Positions 26,661 to 35,416 of a stretch of 64,000 nt of DNA are shown piece after piece (the first letter of the stretch is position 1; each line of letters starts with the position of its first letter). A program made the position numbers and the translations under genes. Source of the stretch: JALYXV01 sp963733505 (GTDB lineage Bacteria; Actinomycetota; Acidimicrobiia; Acidimicrobiales; Palsa-688); the NCBI GenBank assembly GCA_963733505.1, contig CAVTDW010000008.1, forward strand, positions 281,953-345,952, in the 5' to 3' direction. The notes under the pieces were generated by a model. The model was not told the DNA's origin. It saw nothing but the letters and a program-made list of their open reading frames with translations, and made no database searches.

Positions 26661-27833
26661 ATGCTGACCGAGTTGCGCGTGGCGTGCAAGGCGCTGGGCG
26701 CCGCCCTGTCCGGGGTGGATCCGGCGCTTCTGTCGGGTGTGGAGTGCGCCGAAGTGGTGGAGGCGTTGGCTCGCACCGAGAAGCGATGCGCCGCCGTGCG
26801 TGCATGGGCGGCGACGAGGGCGGCGGAGTGCGGAGCGTACAAAGAACGTGGCTTTGCCGACGCGACCGGATGGCTGGGACACGTCTCTGGAGTAACGGCC
26901 CGCGAAGCGCGGGAGGCGTTGAACGTCGGAGGCCGTATGGAGGCCAGCCCGCAGACGTGGGATGCCCTGATGTCGGGCGAGGTCTCCATATGCCAAGCCG
27001 CCGAGATCACCACGACTGAAGCCGCAGTTCCTGGTAGCGAGGCGGACTTACTGGACTTGGCGGCGCGCACCGGCATGGCCGGGCTGCGAGACGCCGCCCG
27101 CCGGATCCGCCTCGACGCACGAGACCCCGACGAGCTCTATCGCGGCCAGCGCAACGCCCGGTCCCTGCGGTGTTGGCGGGACGGGCAGGGGATGATCCGT
27201 ATTGCGGGGGCATTATGCCCAGAGGTCGGCGTGCCCTTGGTCAACCGGATCGACATCGAGACGGACCGAATCGTCCGCGCCGCCCGTCGTGACAAGCCCG
27301 AACTCGAGCCTGAGCCGCGGGAACGTCTTTCTGCTGACGCTCTGGTCAAGCTGGTGCTCGACGGCGGGACCAGCGCCAAATCGGGCCGCGCCGAACTGAT
27401 CTTGGTTTGCGACATTGCCGCCTTCCGGCGGGGGCACACCCACGCCGGCGAGCTGTGCGAGGTGATCGGCGGCGGGCCGGTACCGGTGTCGGTGGCGCAG
27501 GAGGTGGCTACCGAGGCATTCATTAAGGCTGTTCTGCACGATGGCGTCAATATCACCACCGTCGCACATTACGGCCGCTACCAAAAGGCCGAGCTGCGGA
27601 CGGCCTTGGGATTGGGCCCTCCGCCACTGTTCGATGGAGCGGTGTGCACGAACGAGGGCTGCGACCGCCGATACCACTTGGAGTGGGACCACATCGACCC
27701 TGTTGCCAATCACGGTCCGACGAGCTACGAGAACCTCGTTCCAAGATGCACGCCCCACCACCGGGAGAAGACCCGTCGCGACCGCGAAGCCGGACTCCTC
27801 GGATCCCATCCAGCACGTCCGCCGACCCCTTGA
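26661..27833 (+). CDS. DUF222/13E12-type HNH endonuclease, SOS-controlled
   Basis: A 390-residue protein with an N-terminal DUF222 (13E12 repeat) region (about 10-300: GVECAEVVEALARTEKRCAAVRAW, VSGVTAREAREAL, ISADALVKLVLDGG-like ADALVKLVLDGG) and a C-terminal HNH nuclease (about 327-372). The HNH core shows CTNEGC, WDHIDPVANHGPT, NLVPRCTPHHREKT, with His, Asn and His of the ββα-metal site plus zinc-binding cysteines. ATG 26661 follows AGGAGG; GTG 26658 is an alternative but too close to it. Several M. tuberculosis 13E12 proteins belong to the LexA regulon, consistent with the SOS box here. The family is spread through actinobacterial genomes as multicopy, mobile-like genes. Confidence 0.92.
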   Translation: MLTELRVACKALGAALSGVDPALLSGVECAEVVEALARTEKRCAAVRAWAATRAAECGAYKERGFADATGWLGHVSGVTAREAREALNVGGRMEASPQTWDALMSGEVSICQAAEITTTEAAVPGSEADLLDLAARTGMAGLRDAARRIRLDARDPDELYRGQRNARSLRCWRDGQGMIRIAGALCPEVGVPLVNRIDIETDRIVRAARRDKPELEPEPRERLSADALVKLVLDGGTSAKSGRAELILVCDIAAFRRGHTHAGELCEVIGGGPVPVSVAQEVATEAFIKAVLHDGVNITTVAHYGRYQKAELRTALGLGPPPLFDGAVCTNEGCDRRYHLEWDHIDPVANHGPTSYENLVPRCTPHHREKTRRDREAGLLGSHPARPPTP

Positions 27834-28299
27834 TCAATCGGCGCGACGGCCTCCGCCGTCTCGTGACAATCCGCCACCAGGTGCGCTTCCGTCAGAGACA
27901 ACCGCCGTCACCTGCACATTGACAACTGAATAGTTGGGTCGAGGCGCCGGCCATGCGAGCAAGGACAGTACGTCTGCCCCGATTCACCGGCATCGGCCTC
28001 ACGGGCTGCCAGGAATCGCTCAGCGACGTGACCGGCCGCTCATTCGGGCATGTCTCACCGCCGGGCACTCCCATGAAGAGCCGGGCCCGCGGCGAACCTC
28101 CGGGCTGGCTGGGGCGCCGGCCCGGCGACGTCACCCACCCCGAGACCTCGTCGCACGGCAGCCAAGGCGGGTCGCAGCGAGCGAACACGGTGATCGGGGC
28201 TCACTCTGGGCCGCATCCGCGAGGTTGACGTCGTCGGTTTACCTAATCCGCCAGCTTGGAGGTGGCATTGGCCGACAGATGCCCGTTAGGATCTGTCTT
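27834..28299. other. Intergenic region before the mod operon
   Basis: About 460 bases. Plus- and minus-strand open frames of 90-98 codons here lack family features. TTGACA at about 27919-27924 has no good -10 behind it. The promoter of the molybdate operon and any Moco-type leader RNA would lie here, but I cannot identify one by eye. Confidence 0.4.
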
Positions 28300-28695
28300 G
28301 TGTCCTCGTTCACCGTTGGCCAGGCCGCCGAACTGCTGAATGTCAGCCCCGACACGGTTCGCCGATGGGTGGACAGCGGCCAGATCCCCGCAGCGCGAAG
28401 CGCCGGGGGCCGACGCCGCGTTGACGGCGAGGGGTTGGCCCGGTTCTCCGCCGAGCGGGCTCCCACCACCACGGAGCTGCCGGTGGCCGAGTCGGCCCGC
28501 AATCACTTCCCGGGCCTGGTGACCAAGGTGACCAAGGACAAGGTGATGGCCCAAGTGGAGATCCAGGCCGGACCGTTCCGGGTGGTGTCGCTCATGAGCC
28601 GAGAAGCGGCCGACGAACTCAAACTCGTCCCGGGCGTGCTGGCGGTGGCGTCGGTGAAATCCACCAACGTCGTGATCGAAGTCCCACACTCGTGA
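28300..28695 (+). CDS. HTH-TOBE molybdate-responsive regulator
   Basis: A 131-residue cytoplasmic protein. An excisionase/MerR-like helix-turn-helix (about 3-45: FTVGQAAELLNVSPDTVRRWVDSGQIPAARSAGGRRRV) is fused to one TOBE/Mop domain (about 68-130: NHFPGLVTKVTKDKVMAQVEIQAGPFRVVSLMSREAADELKL, then ASVKSTNVVIE). TOBE domains bind molybdate or tungstate oxyanions. Sitting 14 bases before modA, it most likely senses molybdate and controls the operon, a role ModE plays elsewhere. GTG 28300 follows AGGA at 8 bases; ATG 28279 is possible. The stop precedes the modA ribosome site. Confidence 0.88.
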   Translation: MSSFTVGQAAELLNVSPDTVRRWVDSGQIPAARSAGGRRRVDGEGLARFSAERAPTTTELPVAESARNHFPGLVTKVTKDKVMAQVEIQAGPFRVVSLMSREAADELKLVPGVLAVASVKSTNVVIEVPHS

Positions 28696-28709
28696 AAGAG
28701 GTTCCCCCA

Positions 28710-29525
28710 ATGCCCGCCCGTCCGCGGCGCCGACTGGTCCCTGTGATCGCCGGTTTGGCCTTGTTCCTCTCGGCCTGCTCGTCGTCCAAGACAGCGACCA
28801 CGTCGTCCACCACAACTGGGGTGGCGCCGAGCACCACAGCCGCCCCCATCACCGGGACGCTCAACGTGTTCGCGGCGGCGTCGCTCACCGGGGCGTTCAA
28901 TACGGCCAAGTCGACCCTGACGGCCGTCAACGCGGGCTTGACCCTGACCTACAACTTCGCCGGGTCCAACACCCTGGTGGCTCAGATCACCCAGGGCGCC
29001 CCGTCCGACGTGTTCGCGTCAGCGGACACCAAGAACATGCAGAAACTGGTCGACGCCGGCCTGGTCGACCCGCCTGTCACCTTCGCCAAAAACAAGCTCG
29101 AGATCGCAGTGGCTCCGGGCAACCCCAAGGGCATTACGGGTCTGGCCGACCTGGCCAAGGCGGGCGTGTCCGTCGTTTTGGAAGCTGCCGGAGTCCCCGC
29201 CGGCGACTACACCCGCCAGATCCTTACGGCTAAGAACATCGCGGTGACCCCCAAGTCGTTGGAGACCGATGTCAAGTCGGCGGTGGCCAAGGTCACCTCG
29301 GGTGAGGCCGACGCCACCGTGGTCTACGTCACTGACGTCAAAGCGGCGGGATCGGCCGTCACCGGGGTGGCGGTGAGCGATGCCGACCAGCCTTCGATCA
29401 CCTACCCGATCGCGGTTGTCAAGGCCACCAAAAACCCGGGCGGCGCCCAGGCGTTCGTCACCTCGGCGGTGTCGGGTGAGGTGCAAAAGGCGTTGCAGGC
29501 TGCCGGTTTCCTCCCGCCCACCTAG
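28710..29525 (+). CDS. modA: ModA, molybdate-binding lipoprotein
   Basis: A 271-residue substrate-binding protein of the molybdate ABC importer. A lipoprotein signal ends at Cys23 (LALFLSAC) followed by a Ser/Thr linker. The family hallmark TLNVFAAASLTGAF (about 50) supplies oxyanion ligands; later motifs are FAGSNTLVAQITQGAPSDVFASAD, KNKLEIAVAPGN, GVPAGDYTRQIL, EADATVVYVTDV and PSITYPIAVVK. All parts of the ModA fold are present. The ATG at 28710 follows GAAAGAGG; a GTG at 28692 is in frame. The stop overlaps or abuts modB. Confidence 0.95.
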   Translation: MPARPRRRLVPVIAGLALFLSACSSSKTATTSSTTTGVAPSTTAAPITGTLNVFAAASLTGAFNTAKSTLTAVNAGLTLTYNFAGSNTLVAQITQGAPSDVFASADTKNMQKLVDAGLVDPPVTFAKNKLEIAVAPGNPKGITGLADLAKAGVSVVLEAAGVPAGDYTRQILTAKNIAVTPKSLETDVKSAVAKVTSGEADATVVYVTDVKAAGSAVTGVAVSDADQPSITYPIAVVKATKNPGGAQAFVTSAVSGEVQKALQAAGFLPPT

Positions 29526-30315
29526 GGTCCGCAAGGCTCCGATCGGCTTGGTCCCGGCGGTGTTGGCCGCCGGGGCGTTGGCGTTGGTGGTCCTGCCGCT
29601 CCTCGGTTTGCTGCAGCGAGCCCCATGGTCGTCGCTGGTCTCCGACCTTCGAGCCCACGAGGCGTTCGCGGCGCTGCGGCTGTCGCTGGAGACGTCGCTC
29701 GGCGCCCTCGCGGTGTCGGTCCTCTTTGGGGTGCCATTGGCCTGGATCTTGGCCCGCCACCATTTCCCGGGGCGGTCCCTGGTCCGCGCCGTCGTGACTC
29801 TCCCCATGGTCCTACCACCAGTAGTCGGCGGGATCGCGCTGCTCTACGCGTTCGGACGAAAGGGCCTGGCTGGCCGGATCCTGTATGACCTGACCGGCTG
29901 GCGCCTGGTGTTCAACACCAGCGGTGCCATCATCGCCGAAGCATTCGTGTCCATGCCGTTCCTCATCGTCACCGCCGAAGCGGCGTTCCGGTCAATGGAC
30001 CGCGGCGCCGAGGAAGCCGCGGCCACCTTGGGCGCCGGTCCCGCCTACCGGTTCCGCCGCGTCACCCTGCCTGCAGTCGCTCCGGCGCTGGCCGCAGGGG
30101 CAGCGCTCACCTGGGCCCGGGCGTTGGGGGAGTTCGGAGCGACCATCACGTTCGCCGGCAACTTCCCCGGAACCACCCAGACCACCCCCCTCCTGGTCTA
30201 CCTGGACATCGAATCGGGCCACGACGGCACCGCCCTGGCCCTTTCACTGGTCCTCCTCGGAGTGTCGCTCGCGGTCCTCGTCGGGCTCCGGGACCGCTGG
30301 CTCGGCAACCCGTGA
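29476..30315 (+). CDS. modB: ModB, molybdate ABC transporter permease
   Basis: Membrane channel of the molybdate importer. Hydrophobic segments begin at LVPAVLAAGALALVVLPLLGLL and continue through five or six spans. The binding-protein-dependent transport signature is seen as EEAAATLGAGPAYRFRRVTLPAVAP (EAA loop contacting ModC), preceded by LPMVLPPVVGGIALLYAFG and followed by ALGEFGATITFAGN. The start is unclear: no ATG lies near the expected N-terminus. GTG 29476 (inside modA) gives 279 residues; TTG 29548 would give 255. The GTG of modC overlaps its stop. Confidence 0.92.
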   Translation: MRCKRRCRLPVSSRPPRVRKAPIGLVPAVLAAGALALVVLPLLGLLQRAPWSSLVSDLRAHEAFAALRLSLETSLGALAVSVLFGVPLAWILARHHFPGRSLVRAVVTLPMVLPPVVGGIALLYAFGRKGLAGRILYDLTGWRLVFNTSGAIIAEAFVSMPFLIVTAEAAFRSMDRGAEEAAATLGAGPAYRFRRVTLPAVAPALAAGAALTWARALGEFGATITFAGNFPGTTQTTPLLVYLDIESGHDGTALALSLVLLGVSLAVLVGLRDRWLGNP

Positions 30316-31364
30316 CACTCACCGCCTCGATCGGCCTCAACCTCGGCGCACTCGACCTCGACATCGAGTTTGAGATCGACGAAGCGGCGGTCGTCGCGGT
30401 CGTCGGCCCCAACGGCGCCGGCAAGACCACCCTGGTTCGGGCGCTCGCCGGGCTCGTGCCGATTGACCGCGGCCGCGTCGTCGTCAATCAGACCGTGGTC
30501 GAGGCCCCCGACCTCGGGGTCCGGGTCCCGCCCGAACGGCGCGGTGTGGGGGTGGTATTCCAAGAACACCGTCTCTTCGCCAACCTCACCGCATTGGAGA
30601 ACGTGGCGTTCGGACTGCGGGCCACCGGCACCCCCAAAGCCGAAGCCCGCGCCAAAGCAGCGTCGTGGCTGGAACGAGTCGGGCTCCCCGAGATGGGAAC
30701 CAGGCGCCCCAAACAACTGTCGGGCGGTCAGGCGCAACGAGTCGCGCTGGCACGGGCGCTGGTCACCGAACCGGCCGTCCTGCTCCTCGACGAGCCCCTG
30801 GCTGCGGTCGACGCCGCGGCCCGTGCCGAACTACGCCAAGTGATCCGTCAGGAACTGCGGCGCTACGGCGGCGCTCGTCTCATCGTTACCCACGACCCAG
30901 TCGAAGCCGCTTCTGTCGCGGACCGCCTGATCGTCATCGAGGGCGGTCGAATCACCCAACAAGGCCCCCTGGTCGACGTCACCGCCCGACCCCGATCCCT
31001 CTGGGTCGCCAACATGGTCGGACTCAACCTCCTCCAAGGCGAAGCGACCGGCACCACCGTTCGCCTCACCAACGGTGCGACAGTGGCTACTGCCACCGCC
31101 GCCCAAGGACCGGCATTCGTGGCCATCCGGCCGAATGCCGTCACGCTGCACCGACAACGCCCTGAAGGAAGCGCCCGCAACGTCTGGCCCGGCCGGGCCG
31201 GCGAACTGCACCTCGTGGGCGACCGAGCCCGGATCCGCATCGCCGGCGACGTCCCACTCATTGCCGAGGTCACCGCCTCCGCCGTCGCCGAACTCGGACT
31301 CGCCGACGGCGGACCGCTGTGGGCGTCGGTCAAAGCGACCGACATCGACACCTACCCGAACTGA
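30312..31364 (+). CDS. modC: ModC, molybdate ABC transporter ATPase
   Basis: A 350-residue ATPase. Walker A GPNGAGKTTL (about 35), Q-loop in VVFQEHRLF (about 82), signature LSGGQAQRVALARAL (about 136), Walker B LLLDEPLAAVD (about 157) and H-loop VTHDPVEA are complete. The C-terminal third holds a TOBE/Mop domain (about 285-350) that lets ModC sense molybdate and shut the transporter (trans-inhibition known for the family). GTG 30312 overlaps the modB stop. No gene follows on this strand for about 600 bases. Confidence 0.95.
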   Translation: MTLTASIGLNLGALDLDIEFEIDEAAVVAVVGPNGAGKTTLVRALAGLVPIDRGRVVVNQTVVEAPDLGVRVPPERRGVGVVFQEHRLFANLTALENVAFGLRATGTPKAEARAKAASWLERVGLPEMGTRRPKQLSGGQAQRVALARALVTEPAVLLLDEPLAAVDAAARAELRQVIRQELRRYGGARLIVTHDPVEAASVADRLIVIEGGRITQQGPLVDVTARPRSLWVANMVGLNLLQGEATGTTVRLTNGATVATATAAQGPAFVAIRPNAVTLHRQRPEGSARNVWPGRAGELHLVGDRARIRIAGDVPLIAEVTASAVAELGLADGGPLWASVKATDIDTYPN

Positions 31365-31574
31365 CAGCCGACGCGAAGCACACTCACACGGTCGTCACAC
31401 GGGAGGTCGGTCGAGACTCGCCGGCTTATACCGGTCCAGAAGATCAACATTGTCGAACCATTCCAGGTATCCCGACAGGACCACACCGATCACCCATAGA
31501 CCAGGAAGCCAGCCGGGCATAGCGCCATTCGTCGTCTCAGGATGCAACGACACCGCTGCCCCGAGGCAGCCGCC

Positions 31575-31787
31575 TCACGGCTCCTTCGCCACCATCACCT
31601 CGGTCGCCTTGATCACCGCCACGACCGAATCCCCCTCAGCCAGCTCCAGTCCCTCCGCCGAATCCTTTGTAATCGCCGCCACCACCTCCGCGCCGCCTTC
31701 GAGACGGATAACCACGGTCGACATCACCGACCCATGATCTACGGACACGACGGTGCCAGCGAGCTGATTCCGAGCGCTGATCCTCAT
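31575..31787 (-). CDS. Mop/TOBE molbindin-like protein
   Basis: A 70-residue stand-alone TOBE domain: MRISARNQLAGTVVSVDHGSVMSTVVIRLEGG then EVVAAITKDSAEGLELAEGDSVVAVIKATEVMVAKE. The RNQLxGxV and IKATEVM motifs are typical of molbindins, which store or sense molybdate as hexamers. It lies convergent to modC with a 210-base gap. It is the third TOBE module in 3.5 kb. Confidence 0.9.
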   Translation of the reverse strand: MRISARNQLAGTVVSVDHGSVMSTVVIRLEGGAEVVAAITKDSAEGLELAEGDSVVAVIKATEVMVAKEP

Positions 31788-31941
31788 GAGTCGACCCTAT
31801 CTCGAACCCGATTCGTCGGGCTGGGTCAACAAGGCATCGACAGCAGGGCGCAATGACGCCTCTCCGCCAGCGCCATGGCCCGACTAGCCGGGGCAACGAT
31901 GGTTGTCGGTCGTCCGCCGATACCCACCGATTGCGAGGAGA

Positions 31942-34494
31942 TCAGATGTGGGCCGATTCGGTCGCCGAGATCGGTTCGGCAACCGGTTCGGGAGCCTGGG
32001 TTCGCGTCGCTTCGCCCGTCGAGCCGCTAGGAACGAGGAAGCGGCCGATGATGGGGAGCTCCCAGAACGACTCGGCTCGGGCGACCGCGATGGCGGTGGG
32101 GAGGGCGTGCTCGGGTGAGTCGTAGAGGGCGTAGCGGGGCTGCCACTCGGGGTCGAACTTGGCGTTGAACTTCCACAGCGACTCGATCTGCATGGAGTCC
32201 GACATGCGCCGCAACAGCCACGCCTGGATCCGCTGGGAGACGCCCTCGCCAGACTCGCCCGCCAGCACCGCCCGCATGGTGGCGAAGTTCAGGCCCAACC
32301 CTCGCTTGCCCTGGGCCGCCAGATGCCTGATGGTCTCGACCACCGCGAAGTCCAGCAGCCCGTTGGGGTGCTCCCCGTCGTCGCGGCGCATCAGGTCGAG
32401 CGAGTATCCGTTGATCCCCGGGGCAGGCACGTACTGGCAGAAGGCCACCGGTTCGGCACCGCCTGGGCCCCACACCACCGCCAACAGCAACCCGTCGTCG
32501 GAGGCGTCGAACGCCCGGCCCAGGGTCATCGAAAAGCCTCGCTCGACATCGCCCCGGCGGCTCTTGGTCATCACCGCGGTCAGCTGGGTCCGCAACTCGG
32601 GGCCGATGGTGGCTGGGTCGTGGAAGGTGATGGTGTAGCCGTACTTGGCCACCCGGTTGACCGCCTGGCGCAAACCCTTGAACCGGCCGCCGTCGAGCGT
32701 GAACCGGGTGCAGTCCACTACCGCCTCGTCGCCCAGGTACAAGTCGTGCATGCCTGCTCCCCGGTAGATCGGCAGCCACTCCTGGCCCGCACCCAGTACC
32801 GCCAAGGCCCAGCCCTGGGCGTCGGCGAAGCTGCGGAACTCCTTCCACACCTCTTCCTGCTCGGACTCCGGGCCGATGGGATCGGGTGAGACAAGGCACA
32901 CGCCGCCGTACACCCCGTATGCCACCATCGAGTCACCCCAGAAGAACAGCTGCTTGTCGGAACGCAGGGCGAAATAGTCCAACGTGCCCGCGCCGAATCG
33001 CCGCACGACATCACGGGCGGCGGCCAGGCTGGCCGGATCGGCGGCCGAACCAGCCCGGGGTCGGCCCGGTCCGGCGTGGCTCACATGGCGGGCGACGACC
33101 GGCCGTGACAGGAGATAGGCAACGGCGAGCCCCAAGCCGACGGCGATGGCGAGCATGGCCGGGCCGAAGAAGTCGTCCAACCGGTCGGGCAGGACCACGT
33201 TTCGCAGCCCGATGAGCCGTTCGGTCGTGGCCAGATACGCCTGGGGGAGCGGGAGGCGCTGATGGTGGCGGCTACGGGACAGACGGGTTCCCAGCTCGAC
33301 CGCCAGCGTGCCAGCCATGACCGACAGCACGGCGCCCCACACCAGCGTCAGCACCCCCCGGCGCGTCGAAGGCTTGTCCACGCCGGCTTCGAAGGCGTTG
33401 CGGTTGAGGAACAGGTACCCACCCACCAGGCCTGCCGCCACCGCCTCCTCGACGTCGAATCCCTTGACCAGATGCAGGACGAAGGATCCCGCCAGCAGCG
33501 CCTCGGCGATGAGCCACGCCCGGCGCTGACCGCGGCGAATGCTTCGGGCCAGGGCCAGCAGGCCGAGCGCCGCCAACGCCACCAGGGCGTTGGCCGTTTG
33601 CGGGACGGCCAGCGGCACAAAATGGAGCAGCTCCGATAGCCGCTGGCGCATCGGGGCAAGGAACGCCGACACCAGGCTGAGCACGCCCGCGGCGGCGACC
33701 AGCCCCGCGGCGCGCCGCCGGACCTGACGCAGCCGACGGTCCACGGGGACGGGAGCGGGCCACGAAGTGCTGTGGGGGAAGGTGGCGACGACTGTGGGCT
33801 GTGACTCGTCACCCAACGCGGACCGCTCGGCCCGGCCATCGCGCTCGGCCCGAGTCTCGGCGTCGCGGCGGGTCAACAACCGTTCGAGGAGGGTGGCACC
33901 GGGTAGGTCGCGGCGGGCATGAAGTAGCCGGACGTGCAGTTCATTGCCCGCCTCGATCTCGACCCACGACACTTGGCGGTGCGAGAGGAAGAGCGAAGGC
34001 GCCCCGATGGTCTCCAACCGGGCCGGCGACTCCGACACCACCTCGGCGGCGCAGCCGGTGTTGGCGTAGAAGCCCCCACCCAGGTACGCCAGCTCCGGGT
34101 GACGGGTGTGTCCGGTGATCAAACCCGCCTGGCCCGCCGTGACCAGGTCCCGGGCCCAAGCCCGGGCCCGCTCGTTGGGATCTCGCCAGTCGGCGTCATC
34201 GTCTCCCCGGCTCAGGGCCACCCCGGCCAGCGCCCGCCACGTGCCCCGCACCAACAGCACCACCACCGTGCCGATCAGGAGCAGCCCGAGCACCGTGGCG
34301 AGTACCAGGAACAACGCGATTCGGGTCGCCGACGCCACCTGGTGGGCGTTGCGGACCACCTCGAAGGGCAGTCGCAGCAGGATCGCCGCCACGAGGGGCA
34401 GGGCCAGGACCCAGGCGTGGCGCCCCAGCCGGCGGTAGGTCAGGCGGGAGGCGAGGAATCGGGGAAATGCGGCCGGGTCGTCGAGTGACCCCAA
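31942..34494 (-). CDS. DUF2156 lysyltransferase-type membrane protein
   Basis: An 850-residue polytopic protein. The N-terminal part has membrane segments (HAWVLALPLVAAILLRLPF, LFLVLATVLGLLLIGTVVVLLV) and a soluble section; a second membrane block (about 255-480: AAGLVAAAGVLSLVSAFLAP, NALVALAALGLLALA, AMLAIAVGLGLAVAYLL) follows. The C-terminal half (about 520-810) is a DUF2156/phosphatidylglycerol lysyltransferase domain (FALRSDKQLFFW, GGVCLVSPDPIGP, RFKGLRQAVNRVAKYGYTITF, GLGLNFATMRAVLAG, WKFNAKFDPEWQPRYALY). Such domains transfer amino acids from aminoacyl-tRNA to membrane lipid, altering surface charge. The TTG start at 34494 is arbitrary: the frame is open far upstream through a tandem repeat, so this is probably the C-terminal part of one protein with the phosphoesterase at 35302. 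Confidence 0.85.
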   Translation of the reverse strand: MGSLDDPAAFPRFLASRLTYRRLGRHAWVLALPLVAAILLRLPFEVVRNAHQVASATRIALFLVLATVLGLLLIGTVVVLLVRGTWRALAGVALSRGDDDADWRDPNERARAWARDLVTAGQAGLITGHTRHPELAYLGGGFYANTGCAAEVVSESPARLETIGAPSLFLSHRQVSWVEIEAGNELHVRLLHARRDLPGATLLERLLTRRDAETRAERDGRAERSALGDESQPTVVATFPHSTSWPAPVPVDRRLRQVRRRAAGLVAAAGVLSLVSAFLAPMRQRLSELLHFVPLAVPQTANALVALAALGLLALARSIRRGQRRAWLIAEALLAGSFVLHLVKGFDVEEAVAAGLVGGYLFLNRNAFEAGVDKPSTRRGVLTLVWGAVLSVMAGTLAVELGTRLSRSRHHQRLPLPQAYLATTERLIGLRNVVLPDRLDDFFGPAMLAIAVGLGLAVAYLLSRPVVARHVSHAGPGRPRAGSAADPASLAAARDVVRRFGAGTLDYFALRSDKQLFFWGDSMVAYGVYGGVCLVSPDPIGPESEQEEVWKEFRSFADAQGWALAVLGAGQEWLPIYRGAGMHDLYLGDEAVVDCTRFTLDGGRFKGLRQAVNRVAKYGYTITFHDPATIGPELRTQLTAVMTKSRRGDVERGFSMTLGRAFDASDDGLLLAVVWGPGGAEPVAFCQYVPAPGINGYSLDLMRRDDGEHPNGLLDFAVVETIRHLAAQGKRGLGLNFATMRAVLAGESGEGVSQRIQAWLLRRMSDSMQIESLWKFNAKFDPEWQPRYALYDSPEHALPTAIAVARAESFWELPIIGRFLVPSGSTGEATRTQAPEPVAEPISATESAHI

Positions 34495-35302
34495 CCCCGC
34501 CAGCCACCCGTCCCGGCTCCGCCCCTTCCGGCTCGGCCCCTTGCGGCTCGATCCTCCGGGCTCGATCCTGCATGGCTCGACCTGCGGGCTTGTTCCTGCC
34601 GGGTTGTTCCTGCCGGGCTTGTTCCTGCCGGGCTTTGTTCCTGCCGGGCTTGGTCCTGCCGATGGCTTGTTCCTGGCGGGCTTGTTCCTGCGTGGCTCGA
34701 TCCTGGCCCGTGCCCGCCGCCGTTGGGGACCTGCTGCCCGGGCCCGATGTCGATTCGCGCAGTGCCGGTAACACCTCGCACATGAGGTGATGACCGAGGG
34801 GGCTCTCGGCCGGGTTGCGGGGGTCGTTCAGATGGGTGAGTGGGTCGAGCTGGTGGCCCGGTTCGACCCTGACCGTGCGGGGTCCCGCGCCGGTGGCGAT
34901 GGTCAGCTCGGCGGCCAGGGCGATCTCGGCGCCCAGGGCCTCCCGCAACACCCCTGCGACCTTGGGGTCCCATGCCGCCCGGCCGTCTCTCGCGCCCGGG
35001 AGGTACAGCACCCGCCGCCCGGGCCCGCCCGCGAAGTCCTTCACGACCCGCACCAGCAAGGGGTGCGCGGCCAACGCCGCCTTGGGATCGCGGGCCCCAG
35101 GGCACAGCAGCTCGAGGCAGCTCCCGTTGAAAACCAGCAGGCCGGGACCGGTCCACGCCTCGACCGCGCGGGCGAGTTCGGTGGTTGCCGCGGTCGAGGT
35201 AGCGGTCGCCACCGCGCCCAGATGGAGGTCGCTGATGACCAGAACCCGACCTCCGAGCGGGACGTCGACGGGCAATAGATCCGATCCGAACCCGTCAGTC
35301 AT
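34196..35302 (-). CDS. Calcineurin-like phosphoesterase domain, probably N-terminus of DUF2156 protein
   Basis: ATG 35302 (MTDGFGSDLLPVDVPLGGRVLVISDLHLGA) begins a metallophosphoesterase domain with the D-x-H motif in ISDLHLG (about 23). Later motifs are LLVFNGSCLELL (normally GD/GN), VLYLPGARDGRAAWDP (normally GNHD; here the His is replaced) and a terminal HH in SPLGHHLMCEV. Several metal ligands are therefore degenerate, so activity is doubtful. After about residue 195 the frame enters a tandem repeat (QEQARQEQ...) and from about 34580 downward it runs antiphase to the DUF2156 frame and is proline/arginine noise to its stop at 34196. The true protein likely switches frame within the repeat and continues as the DUF2156 gene. 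Confidence 0.65.
   Translation of the reverse strand: MTDGFGSDLLPVDVPLGGRVLVISDLHLGAVATATSTAATTELARAVEAWTGPGLLVFNGSCLELLCPGARDPKAALAAHPLLVRVVKDFAGGPGRRVLYLPGARDGRAAWDPKVAGVLREALGAEIALAAELTIATGAGPRTVRVEPGHQLDPLTHLNDPRNPAESPLGHHLMCEVLPALRESTSGPGSRSPTAAGTGQDRATQEQARQEQAIGRTKPGRNKARQEQARQEQPGRNKPAGRAMQDRARRIEPQGAEPEGAEPGRVAGGVGVTRRPGRISPIPRLPPDLPPAGAPRLGPGPAPRGGDPAATALRGGPQRPPGGVGDPNRVVPGTRHGARAAPDRHGGGAVGAGHVAGAGRGGPEPGRR
34581..34690 (-). repeat. Irregular 14-17 bp tandem repeat inside coding region
   Basis: About seven copies of a unit read on the minus strand as CAGGAACAAGCCCGG, with copy lengths of roughly 15, 17, 15, 16, 15, 14 and 14 bases. All three minus-strand frames stay open across it. 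Because copies differ by one or two bases, gain or loss of units changes the reading frame joining the phosphoesterase and DUF2156 parts. Confidence 0.85.
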
Positions 35303-35416
35303 ACGGTGGGACCTCGATCTATTACATGTCCACTCAAACAGGCGAGGAAATGTGACAGAGAAGCTATCTTGGCAGGTTGGCAGCTTGTGAATGCAGTCAC
35401 TACGCTCCCTTTCACG

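Noticed and set aside
27892..28228. Small overlapping open frames before the mod operon
   Set aside because: No ribosome site, no domain and Arg/Pro/Gly-rich composition on both strands.
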